Shown here piece after piece: positions 1 through 5,711 of a stretch of DNA of 9,367 bases. Position 1 is the stretch's first letter. The number at the start of each line of letters is the position of its first letter. A model generated the notes under the pieces. The model was given only the letters and a program-made list of their open reading frames with translations, was not told the origin of the DNA and did not search any database. Location: the NCBI GenBank assembly GCA_022704725.1, contig JAKJFV010000039.1, positions 1-9,367 of the forward strand. The letters are read 5' to 3'. The stretch is from Spirochaetota bacterium. GTDB taxonomy: Bacteria > Spirochaetota > Spirochaetia > Treponematales > Treponemataceae. The position numbers and the translations under genes are program-made.

Positions 1-1418
1 CATCCAGACCTCTGGTAAAAGGGAACGTTTCCCCCTCATCCTTGGGATCCAATACCTTATCTGTATCTTTCGCTTTTCCTCTGCAGACTGATAATCCTGT
101 AAAAGGTTTTTTTGTGTACAGCAGCCGGGAACTCAGCGTTCTTTCCTCGTCATTAGATAAACCCTTTTTAGGCTGGTCCTTTAAAGATGATGTAAGAAAA
201 TTCGGTTTTGCTCCTTCGGGAGGCATCATTCCAGATTCTCCCTCGCAAGCCCGATTTTTAGGTCTCGATTTTTCTCAAGGCTCTGAGCTCGGCCTGCCTC
301 CTCAAGAATCTTTTGTTCTCGCTTCTTTCCGCAATCTCAGTGAGGATACAGGTGCAATAGAACAAAGAAACGCTGTAGTATTCGATACTGGTTTCGAGAC
401 GTTCACCGTATTGCGTTCACCGATTCAGAAAAGCGCTCGTTTTTATGCCTCTCAGCTTGTACCGCAATCTCAATCTCTTACTATAACGCGCAATGAGGAG
501 ATGGTCACAGAGCTTTTGTATACATCGCCCTATACTCTTGATTCAATAAGCAGATCTTCCGCCCCGCATCAGCTTATACCTCTTAAAACAGATCCCGGAC
601 TCATTGTCTTATGGGATTCTGAGGAATGGAGAAACGATGATTTTGAGTTATTTTCCTGGGAGCTTTTTCCTTCTGTCCTTATTGTAGATTTTAAAAATTA
701 TGCTGTTCAGGATGAGTTTTTGCGGAGGCTGGCCTTTTTTGTTGAAAAAAAGGGCTATACCGGACGGCTTATTACGGATGAAGAACTCGGCAGTCAGCAC
801 GGTTTTAATGCGCATGATTACCGCGCCGAAAGCCTTGCGTCTTTTTTTGCACTTGCAGATAAGGAAAGCTTTCCCCTTAATGATAAGGAACTGCTCCTTC
901 GTCATATACTGCTGGAGCAGGGCGTATTAAAACTTGAGGGTTCTAACATAGTAAGCGGGGAGGGTGCGCTTCTCAGCATATCGCAGGAATCGAGTTTATC
1001 TTTGCGGTACACGCTTCTGGGTCATGAGTGCCTTCACGGCATCTATTTTACCCATGATGAATTCCGTAAGTATAATGCCCAAGTATTCAAACAAGCAGAT
1101 CCCGGCACCCTTGCTTTTTTAACAGGCTACTTTACTATAACACCAACGCTTAATTACGATATAGAAGACCGGTATTTAATAGAAAATGAGTTTATGGCCT
1201 ATCTTTTACAACAGACTTTACAACAGACTCCGCAGTATTTTATAAATATGTCTAACCGCGGCAGCGTCCTTAAGGGGCTCCCTGAACTTTCCAGCTATAT
1301 CAGGCAGACCAAGGCTCAGGGTTTTACAGACAGCGCTTCACAATTACAGGACTATATTTTTAAACACTACGGATTAACCGCAGGCCGGCTCGCCCTTGTA
1401 AGCAGAAATAAGTCATGA
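1..1418 (+). CDS. Putative zinc metallopeptidase (HExxH), 5' end cut by window edge
   Basis: The reading frame is open from base 3 with no stop, so the gene begins upstream. A TTG at 42 is merely the first possible start codon in the window and has no ribosome binding site. At least 471 residues are visible. Counting from that TTG, HECLHG at residues 328-333 (bases 1023-1040) is an HExxH zinc-binding and catalytic signature. About 50 residues later, ENEFMAYLLQQ (381-391, bases 1182 on) offers a Glu that could be the third zinc ligand, as in gluzincin-type peptidases. The N-terminal 300 residues show no domain I recognise and no membrane helix; a signal peptide, if present, lies outside the window. 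The ORF ends in TGA at 1416-1418 and converges on the hydrolase operon. I do not recognise the family; peptidase activity is inferred from the motif alone, and the substrate is unknown. Confidence 0.75.
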   Translation, partial: SRPLVKGNVSPSSLGSNTLSVSFAFPLQTDNPVKGFFVYSSRELSVLSSSLDKPFLGWSFKDDVRKFGFAPSGGIIPDSPSQARFLGLDFSQGSELGLPPQESFVLASFRNLSEDTGAIEQRNAVVFDTGFETFTVLRSPIQKSARFYASQLVPQSQSLTITRNEEMVTELLYTSPYTLDSISRSSAPHQLIPLKTDPGLIVLWDSEEWRNDDFELFSWELFPSVLIVDFKNYAVQDEFLRRLAFFVEKKGYTGRLITDEELGSQHGFNAHDYRAESLASFFALADKESFPLNDKELLLRHILLEQGVLKLEGSNIVSGEGALLSISQESSLSLRYTLLGHECLHGIYFTHDEFRKYNAQVFKQADPGTLAFLTGYFTITPTLNYDIEDRYLIENEFMAYLLQQTLQQTPQYFINMSNRGSVLKGLPELSSYIRQTKAQGFTDSASQLQDYIFKHYGLTAGRLALVSRNKS

Positions 1419-1424
1419 GCTAAG

Positions 1425-1475
1425 CTTAAAGCTCTTTGAACTTAAAGCTCTTTGAGCTTAAAGCTCTTTGAGCTT
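1425..1475. repeat. Three tandem 16-bp repeats between convergent genes
   Basis: The unit CTTAAAGCTCTTTGAG (last base A in copy 1) occurs at 1425-1440, 1441-1456 and 1457-1472. Across unit junctions it forms small hairpins AAGCTC-TTT-GAGCTT at 1445-1459 and 1461-1475, plus an imperfect one at 1429-1443. The last hairpin reaches into the stop codon of the minus-strand hydrolase. There is no T-run, so it is not a classic intrinsic terminator, but it fills the space between two convergent genes and may slow or end transcription from both sides. Copy number may vary between strains. Confidence 0.85.
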
Positions 1476-2055
1476 ACAAGCCTGTTACAGGACGTAATGC
1501 GATTGACAGATTAAACAGTTTTTCGGCAGCAACCGAAGAGGGCGGTCCGTGTCCGGGCATAATTATGGTGTCATCGTGCTGAGTCAATATTTTATTATGA
1601 ACATTTGAAAGCAGCATTTTTTCTGCATAGGCATTATTGGTTGTTCCAAGCATTGATGCAGAAAGCGCATCCCCTGTGAATAAGACCTTTCCAATCTTGT
1701 AGACCATTGAGTCGGGGGTATGACCGGGAACCGACATATGGCCGACTGTTAATCCTGCCGCTTTAATAATCCCGTCGCCTTTTAATACCTGTGTATCATT
1801 GCCTGCAACTTCGTAATCTGCAGCAAAAATTTGAGGCTTATATATTTTCCGGATTGTTGAAAGACCTCTTAAATGACTCTCATGATTGTGGGTAATTAAG
1901 ACAGCCTCAAGCGAGTAGCGGTCAATTTCTATCTGCTCAAGAATTTCCTTTGTTATTTTTCCCGGATCAATAATAAGAGCAGTTTTTGTTTCCGGGTTTG
2001 TTACGACATAACAGTTTGAAAAACCTTCAAGGGAAAGGTGAAAATAAATTTTCAT
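1474..2055 (-). CDS. Metallo-beta-lactamase-fold hydrolase with altered metal motif
   Basis: This 193-residue protein has the compact single-domain layout of glyoxalase-II-like metallo-beta-lactamase-fold hydrolases. Visible metal motifs are THNHESH (His56, His58, His61), PGHTPDS (His112), FTGDALS (Asp129) and MPGHG (His169). The family motif is HxHxDH; here the Asp position is Ser60 (codon AGT), so the second metal site lacks a usual ligand. The other ligands are intact, so the enzyme may bind one metal or use altered chemistry. There is no signal peptide, so it is probably cytoplasmic. The ATG at 2053-2055 is preceded by GGAGG seven bases upstream, and the gene overlaps the upstream pentapeptide gene by ATGA, implying translational coupling. 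The fold is confident; the substrate (thioester, lactone or other) cannot be told. Confidence 0.88.
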   Translation of the reverse strand: MKIYFHLSLEGFSNCYVVTNPETKTALIIDPGKITKEILEQIEIDRYSLEAVLITHNHESHLRGLSTIRKIYKPQIFAADYEVAGNDTQVLKGDGIIKAAGLTVGHMSVPGHTPDSMVYKIGKVLFTGDALSASMLGTTNNAYAEKMLLSNVHNKILTQHDDTIIMPGHGPPSSVAAEKLFNLSIALRPVTGL

Positions 2056-2678
2056 TCTGCTGCCTCCGGAGAAAACAAGGCTTCTCTTGTATTTGACAGT
2101 TTAAAAGAGACATTATCTTGTGTTATTTCATAAAATGCAGTTTTTTTAATATTGCAGTTTCTAAGTGATGTATTATTTAAGACAGCTCTAATAAAGCGTG
2201 AATTATACAAATCGGAGTCATCGAACGAAGACTGATACGCCGTTATTCCGCAAAAATTATTATGTACTAAATCAGAGTTTGTAAAAAGAACATGGGAAAA
2301 GGTCGAGCCTGCAAAAGAGGTAAACTGCATATTTGATTGAAGAAGGTTGCAGTCAGAAAACATTGAAAAATCGAACATGGACATACGAACCCTAAGTTGT
2401 TCCGAGTGAATATTCATGAATGTACAGTATAAGAATTTACACCCGTAAAACCTCTTGCCGCTTAAGTCCATATTAGAAAAGCTTATTCCCGAAGCATTCA
2501 TTCCGACTATTTTATCGTGCGAGGCAATATACTCATACAGTGAATTAGTAATTTCGGCAGCTTTTGGAGAATGCTCATAACAATATTCATGGGTAAGCAG
2601 GCTGTCTTTGTCTGCATCATAATATGACAGTGCAGATTTTTGACAGGATGGATGCGCACAAGACGTAATTAAAAACAT
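2052..2678 (-). CDS. Pentapeptide-repeat protein with N-terminal Cys/His knuckle
   Basis: The protein has 208 residues if started at the ATG at 2676-2678. An in-frame ATG at 2694-2696 would add six residues, but it lies inside the predicted promoter and has no ribosome binding site. Residues 66-195 divide without a break into 26 pentapeptides of the form xFxxx or xLxxx; 23 of 26 have a bulky hydrophobic residue (F, L, M, I or V) at the second position, predicting a right-handed quadrilateral beta-helix of about 6.5 coils. Before the helix, CAHPSC (Cys7, Cys12) and YCYEH (Cys33, His36) could bind one zinc. Pentapeptide proteins of similar size (Qnr, MfpA) mimic DNA and bind gyrase, but many others have unknown roles, and no gyrase-specific feature can be claimed here. 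It is the first gene of an operon with the hydrolase and is divergent from the zinc-ribbon/murI operon. Confidence 0.87.
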   Translation of the reverse strand: MFLITSCAHPSCQKSALSYYDADKDSLLTHEYCYEHSPKAAEITNSLYEYIASHDKIVGMNASGISFSNMDLSGKRFYGCKFLYCTFMNIHSEQLRVRMSMFDFSMFSDCNLLQSNMQFTSFAGSTFSHVLFTNSDLVHNNFCGITAYQSSFDDSDLYNSRFIRAVLNNTSLRNCNIKKTAFYEITQDNVSFKLSNTREALFSPEAAE

Positions 2679-2684
2679 AAGTAT

Positions 2685-2713
2685 ATGGTAAGGCATTGCA
2701 AAAAAATAGTCAA
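2685..2713 (-). promoter_or_regulatory. Predicted promoter of the pentapeptide/hydrolase operon
   Basis: A -35 TTGACT (2713-2708, 5/6 match) and a -10 TACCAT (2690-2685, 4/6 match) are separated by 17 bases. The expected start point is 2678, the A of the preferred ATG, so the transcript would be leaderless. This agrees with the absence of a Shine-Dalgarno sequence. It overlaps the divergent promoter on the other strand. Confidence 0.45.
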
Positions 2714-2725
2714 ATAGATTATCAT
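2696..2725 (+). promoter_or_regulatory. Predicted promoter of the zinc-ribbon/murI operon
   Basis: A -35 TTGCAA (2696-2701, 4/6) and a -10 TATCAT (2720-2725, 5/6) are spaced by 18 bases. The expected start point is 2732, the A of the preferred ATG, again giving a leaderless transcript. The elements interleave with those of the minus-strand promoter, so the two should compete for RNA polymerase. Confidence 0.45.
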
Positions 2726-2731
2726 ACTGAT

Positions 2732-3013
2732 ATGTGCTGGAAATGCAAAAAATCTATAGATGCCGCCATCCCTGTGTACCGCTCAAGTGTTTGTTCCTGC
2801 GGAACAGATCTTCATTCCTGTTTAAATTGCCGCCATTATAGTCCCGGTTCTCATTATGATTGTCATGAAACGGTTGATGAACTTGTAAAGGACAAGGAAC
2901 GGGCCAATTTTTGCGATTGGTTTTCTGTAAAAGCCGATTTTAACGGAGAAAAATCTGAAAGTGATAAATCACATGATGCAAAAAAAGCTTTTAACTCGCT
3001 TTTTGGTGACTGA
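2732..3013 (+). CDS. Small Cys-rich, zinc-ribbon-like protein
   Basis: The protein has 93 residues from the ATG at 2732. A TTG at 2696 would add 12 residues, but there is no ribosome binding site there and the Cys-rich core begins right at MCWKC. Eight cysteines occur as CxxC (2, 5), CxC (21, 23), CxxC (30, 33) and single Cys44 and Cys61, the last in the phrase FCDWF. This is enough for two structural zinc sites. Residues 65-93 are polar and probably disordered. No enzymatic motif, signal peptide or membrane segment is seen. The stop codon is 2 bases before murI, so the two are surely co-transcribed. I do not know the function; a structural or regulatory partner of a neighbour is possible. 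Similar small Cys-rich proteins are usually annotated as hypothetical. Confidence 0.8.
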   Translation: MCWKCKKSIDAAIPVYRSSVCSCGTDLHSCLNCRHYSPGSHYDCHETVDELVKDKERANFCDWFSVKADFNGEKSESDKSHDAKKAFNSLFGD

Positions 3014-3015
3014 TC

Positions 3016-3825
3016 ATGGAAATTGACTTTGTTTTTATTGATTCTGGAACCGGCGGCATACCATATATGTTGTATCTGTCAGAAAAATATCCGGGCTACT
3101 CAAGTATGTATGTTGCAGACACAGAGAACTTTCCCTATGGTGAAAAAACGCATGAGCGGATCATTGAGACATTAACTCATCTTATAGAAAAGATTTTATT
3201 AATAGTTGAACCGAAGGTAATTGTTATAGCATGTAATACTATGTCAGTAACTGCTTTATCTGCACTGCGTGAGCGGTTTTCTGTTCCCTTTGTCGGAACT
3301 GTTCCTGCGGTTAAACTTGCCGGAAAAATATCAACAAATAAAAAGATAGGTTTACTAGCAACAGAGCGGACTGTGCAGGAACCCTACACCGATAAACTGA
3401 TAAGTGATTTTGCACCGGACTGTACCGTATACAAGCGGGGAGATGCCGGTCTTGTTTCTTTTATTGAACATAAATATCCTTTTTCGACCAGAGAAGAACG
3501 ATTTAAAGCTCTTGAAGGTGCGTATGATTTTTTTTCATCACGAAGCATCGATACGCTTATTCTGGCCTGCACTCATTTTATTCATCTTACAAAGGAAATT
3601 CAGGAACTTTTCGGCCCAAGTGTTGCTGTTATAGATTCCCGTGAAGGAGTTGTAAAACAGGCTGTCAGGCTTATTGAAAGCAGCGGTATTGACCGTAATG
3701 GAACAAGTTTACATACAAGTTCATCAGTTTTTTATTATACCGGGAATAAAGATGAGAAAACTATTGCTTCTTATTCAGCTTTAATGAAAACTCTTGGTGT
3801 TTCATGGGGCGGCATGCTTGCATAA
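3016..3825 (+). CDS. murI: Glutamate racemase
   Basis: The enzyme interconverts L- and D-glutamate in the cytoplasm, supplying D-Glu for peptidoglycan precursors. The 269-residue length is normal for the family. Visible signatures are DSGTGG (Asp9, Ser10) at the N-terminus, PYG (40-42), ACNTMS with catalytic Cys73, and ACTHF with catalytic Cys185 followed by His187. Both members of the two-cysteine acid/base pair are therefore present. After CTHF the common Pro is replaced (CTHFIH), which is a minor deviation. The ATG at 3016 follows a GGTGA at 3004-3008, a weak ribosome binding site, and lies 2 bases after the zinc-ribbon stop, so translation is probably coupled. Some MurI proteins (E. coli, M. 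tuberculosis) also inhibit DNA gyrase; whether this one does cannot be seen. Confidence 0.96.
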   Translation: MEIDFVFIDSGTGGIPYMLYLSEKYPGYSSMYVADTENFPYGEKTHERIIETLTHLIEKILLIVEPKVIVIACNTMSVTALSALRERFSVPFVGTVPAVKLAGKISTNKKIGLLATERTVQEPYTDKLISDFAPDCTVYKRGDAGLVSFIEHKYPFSTREERFKALEGAYDFFSSRSIDTLILACTHFIHLTKEIQELFGPSVAVIDSREGVVKQAVRLIESSGIDRNGTSLHTSSSVFYYTGNKDEKTIASYSALMKTLGVSWGGMLA

Positions 3826-3847
3826 TATTTCTTATAACATTCTTTGG

Positions 3848-3876
3848 TTGCTTTTTATGCTTTTAGGTCTTACAAT
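3848..3876 (+). promoter_or_regulatory. Possible promoter of the membrane-protein gene
   Basis: TTGCTT (3848-3853) and TACAAT (3871-3876, 5/6) are separated by 17 bases, upstream of the 3951 gene. The -35 is weak, so this is a tentative call; read-through from murI is the alternative because no clear terminator follows murI. Confidence 0.3.
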
Positions 3877-3884
3877 CAAAGGTA

Positions 3885-3900
3885 TACTGTGAAAACAGTA
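3885..3900. promoter_or_regulatory. Perfect inverted repeat in the leader of the 3951 gene
   Basis: TACTGT-GAAA-ACAGTA is a perfect 6-bp palindrome around a GAAA tetraloop. It sits just downstream of the predicted start point for the membrane-protein gene and has no T-run after it. It could be an operator or an RNA leader hairpin rather than a terminator. Confidence 0.45.
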
Positions 3901-3950
3901 AACATAATTGTTACGAGCGGCATAAGTGTCGTCAAATTAAAGGAGTAAGT

Positions 3951-4445
3951 ATGGCAGTTTCTAAGAAGAAAAATTTAGGTGTAATCGTACTTCAGCTTGC
4001 GCTGGCGTTATTTCTTGTGTTTTCAGGCATTAAAGCCCTGCAGATCACCTATTCATCTGATGCATCTTTGGGTACAAAAATTAGTGCAACTATCAACAGA
4101 GCTGCAGCCGGATACACTGGAAACGAGCTTGTTTCTGCCGTTGATCAGCTTGTCGAGAGTAAAGATGCTGCAACCATAATTATTGTTATTCTGGCAATAT
4201 GCGAATTAATTGCTGGGGCTTTTTTAGCAATAAACTTTTTTATTGACACCGGAAAATTTACAGACATAATCCTTCTTATAATTATGGCTCTTTGGATTGT
4301 AGTTCTTGTTTTGGTAGATATAATGGGTAAGGGCGGACTTTTAAACGGAGCCTTCAATGATCTGGGCGCCTTTCTTGCTTTTTCAAGAAGTCTTTCTTCT
4401 CATCTGCTGGTACTGGGTGCTCTTTTAATAGTATCTAAACGCTAA
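3951..4445 (+). CDS. Small integral membrane protein, four predicted helices
   Basis: This 164-residue protein starts at an ATG preceded by AAGGAG (3940-3945), five bases upstream. A short basic N-terminus (SKKK) precedes hydrophobic stretches at about residues 9-29, 74-97, 104-124 and 148-161. The positive N-terminus should stay in the cytoplasm, which would place the polar loop 30-72 outside the inner membrane and both ends inside. There are no cysteine, histidine or charged motifs suggesting an enzyme or a known transporter. I do not recognise the family. It is probably transcribed alone, since a promoter-like sequence precedes it and a strong terminator follows within 20 bases. Confidence 0.82.
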   Translation: MAVSKKKNLGVIVLQLALALFLVFSGIKALQITYSSDASLGTKISATINRAAAGYTGNELVSAVDQLVESKDAATIIIVILAICELIAGAFLAINFFIDTGKFTDIILLIIMALWIVVLVLVDIMGKGGLLNGAFNDLGAFLAFSRSLSSHLLVLGALLIVSKR

Positions 4446-4462
4446 CCATCGTTATGATGCAG

Positions 4463-4507
4463 AAAACGGCTTACAAAGAAGAACATTCTTTTTTGTAAGC
4501 CGTTTTT
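4463..4507 (+). terminator. Strong intrinsic terminator after the membrane-protein gene
   Basis: AAAACGGCTTACAAA (4463-4477) pairs perfectly with TTTGTAAGCCGTTTT (4492-4506), and pairing continues inward to a loop of about four bases near 4483-4486. A T-run follows on the plus strand. The A-run on the 5' side makes it potentially active in both directions. Confidence 0.9.
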
Positions 4508-4529
4508 ATTAACCCGTTCTACCCCTATT

Positions 4530-4617
4530 CGTGAACCAGCTCTCCCCCCCCGAGCATCCGTTCAGGATGCGAACAAAAAACGCCTCACCCCCTGAGCATC
4601 CGTTCAGGATGCGAACA
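4530..4617. repeat. Composite C-rich repeat block left of the toxin-antitoxin pair
   Basis: It contains one copy of CGTGAACCAGCTCTCCCC (4530-4547, running into a C8 tract at 4544-4551) and two copies of a 24-bp unit with core GCATCCGTTCAGGATGC (units 4552-4575 and 4594-4617). The core is an inverted repeat, GCATCC-GTTCA-GGATGC. The same modules recur right of the toxin gene at 5581-5711. No ORF of its own is credible here. Confidence 0.9.
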
Positions 4618-4726
4618 CAACGGCCTCTCACCCCCTATTCTATGTATTATAATGACGCCCCGCACGGAAAAATAAAAATGAATTTCCAATAAGAAGTTAA
4701 GAAAAGTGCTGAATATAGTGATAATC

Positions 4727-4756
4727 TTGACAATGTAGCTATTATGGCTATATTAT
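4727..4756 (+). promoter_or_regulatory. Promoter of the toxin-antitoxin operon
   Basis: A perfect -35 TTGACA (4727-4732) and a -10 TATTAT (4751-4756, 5/6) are spaced by 18 bases, placing the start point at 4763, the A of the antitoxin ATG. A perfect TATAAT also lies at 4754-4759, but the 21-base spacing is unfavourable. No Shine-Dalgarno sequence precedes the ATG, consistent with a leaderless mRNA. Confidence 0.6.
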
Positions 4757-4770
4757 AATGATATGATAGC
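4738..4770. promoter_or_regulatory. Candidate operator dyad for antitoxin autoregulation
   Basis: An imperfect dyad runs from GCTATTAT (4738-4745) to ATGATAGC (4763-4770), centred on the -10 region, with 11 of 16 half-site positions matching. Phd/YefM antitoxins normally repress their own operons by binding such palindromes, so this is a reasonable operator, inferred only from position and symmetry. Confidence 0.4.
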
Positions 4771-5047
4771 AGTTGGAATAAGAGACTTAAAAAATCAACT
4801 TTCTCAATACCTAAAACACGTAAAAATGGGAGAAAGAGTGTTAATAACAGAACATAATAAAGTTATAGCAGAGATTTCACTTCCAAAAGCCGATGTCGGA
4901 AACACAAAAATTGAGGATCAGCTCCAATTATTATCTGATTCTGGAAAACTATTACGTGCAAAACGTAATAAATCATTAAGGCTTGAAACCGATACAATTT
5001 CTGATATTAATTGGATATCTGAATATCAGGCAAATAAGGCAGAGTAG
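4763..5047 (+). CDS. Phd/YefM-type antitoxin
   Basis: This 94-residue protein opens with MIAVGIRDLKNQLSQYLKHV, followed by GERVLITEHNKVIAEI, the typical N-terminal DNA-binding fold of Phd/YefM antitoxins (VGxRELKxxLSxYL and GExVxITxxxKxVAxI). The C-terminal half (about 50-94) is polar and would be the toxin-wrapping, easily degraded part. Its role is to neutralise the downstream PIN toxin and to repress the operon as a complex. The start is set by the family alignment and by the promoter whose start point falls on this ATG. It ends 4 bases before the toxin start. The A- and T-rich codon use differs from the flanking genes, suggesting recent acquisition. Toxin-antitoxin identity is confident; Phd-fold antitoxins are often paired with VapC-type toxins. 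Confidence 0.92.
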   Translation: MIAVGIRDLKNQLSQYLKHVKMGERVLITEHNKVIAEISLPKADVGNTKIEDQLQLLSDSGKLLRAKRNKSLRLETDTISDINWISEYQANKAE

Positions 5048-5051
5048 ATAG

Positions 5052-5507
5052 TTGTTAGATTATTTTGATTCCAGCATACTATTGGCTATTTTGCTCGATG
5101 AAAAAAGGAAAAATGAGGCATTGGCTTTATGGAATAATGCCTCAATCCGGGTAAGTTCAATATTATTAAAACTAGAAACAATAACAGTATTACGGCGAAC
5201 ATATGAACATAATAAGACAAAATTACATACTTCATGGCTATCAAAGAAAACAAGTGAATTAAATGAATATTTTCAAGAAATTAATATTAGAATAATCGAT
5301 GAAGATATTGAAAAAATAATGTTACTAAAAAAAGAAGCAGCAAAATGTAAAACTTTAGATGCAATCCATATATCTACTGCCATCGAATTTAGTAAGCTGG
5401 TCTCACAAGAAGAATTTACGTTAAATACATTTGATAAAGAAATGGCAAGTTTAGCAAAATTATTAAAAATGAATATTAATATGACTTCAGAAGAATCATA
5501 CTTCTAA
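5052..5507 (+). CDS. vapC: PIN-domain (VapC-type) ribonuclease toxin
   Basis: This 151-residue protein has the PIN fold arrangement with all four acidic positions: Asp6 (YFDSS), Glu42 (LKLET), Asp103 (TLDAIH) and Asp128 (NTFDKE). It should bind Mg2+ or Mn2+ and cleave RNA, commonly tRNA or rRNA in VapC toxins; the target is unknown. The start is a TTG at 5052, which places the first Asp at the usual position. It lacks a good ribosome binding site and lies 4 bases after the antitoxin stop, so translation probably depends on the antitoxin and yields less toxin. Codons are strongly A+T-rich (AAA, TTA, ATA, AAT). The reading frame is intact and no catalytic acid is missing, so the toxin is probably active. 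Confidence 0.9.
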   Translation: MLDYFDSSILLAILLDEKRKNEALALWNNASIRVSSILLKLETITVLRRTYEHNKTKLHTSWLSKKTSELNEYFQEINIRIIDEDIEKIMLLKKEAAKCKTLDAIHISTAIEFSKLVSQEEFTLNTFDKEMASLAKLLKMNINMTSEESYF

Positions 5508-5580
5508 CAACTGCGGATTTAGCTTGGGCCCTCTTTTTACCCGGCAAAAACAGAGCAAATCCATTAGGCGGTTGCGCAAA

Positions 5581-5711
5581 CGTGAACCAGCTCTCCCCCT
5601 GAGCATCCGTTCAGGATGCGAACAGAATATGCTTCTCCCCCAATGCGTGAACCAGCTCTCCCCTGAGCATCCGTTCAGGGTGCGAACAGAATATGCTTTT
5701 CCCCCCCCTAT
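5581..5711. repeat. Two tandem ~65-bp composite repeats right of the toxin gene
   Basis: Units at 5581-5645 and 5646-5711 each contain CGTGAACCAGCTCTCCCC, the hairpin core GCATCC-GTTCA-GGATGC (24-bp units 5601-5624 and 5665-5688), then GAATATGCTT and a C-run. In the second unit the right arm is GGGTGC, a change that keeps pairing through a G-T wobble. A trailing partial copy (CGTTAACCC, from 5712) merges into the next hairpin. A 64-codon ORF crosses the block (5524-5718), but it only reads the repeats. Bases 5508-5580 before the block hold no feature I can name. Confidence 0.9.

Noticed and set aside
2679..2731. Longer starts (ATG 2696 minus, TTG 2696 plus) for the divergent genes
   Set aside because: Both would overlap the predicted promoters, lack ribosome binding sites and add residues outside the recognisable Cys-rich cores; they remain possible.
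3885..3900. Terminator for murI
   Set aside because: The stem is only 6 bp and no T-run follows on either side.
4544..4551. C8 tract (and a C7 tract at 5701-5707) as phase-variation switches
   Set aside because: Neither lies in a coding region or between promoter elements, although length may vary.
4645..4655. TATTATAATGA copy upstream of the repeated one at 4751-4761
   Set aside because: An A+T-rich 11-mer with no -35 element at a proper distance; probably chance or a remnant.
5514..5526. GCGGATTTAGCTT resembling the 5' end of a tRNA
   Set aside because: No D arm, anticodon arm or T arm follows; a 13-base resemblance is not enough for a tRNA or an attachment-site remnant.
4530..5711. CRISPR array
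   Set aside because: Repeat units are few, spaced irregularly (42 and 64 bases), the spacing sequence is itself repeated, and no cas gene is present.
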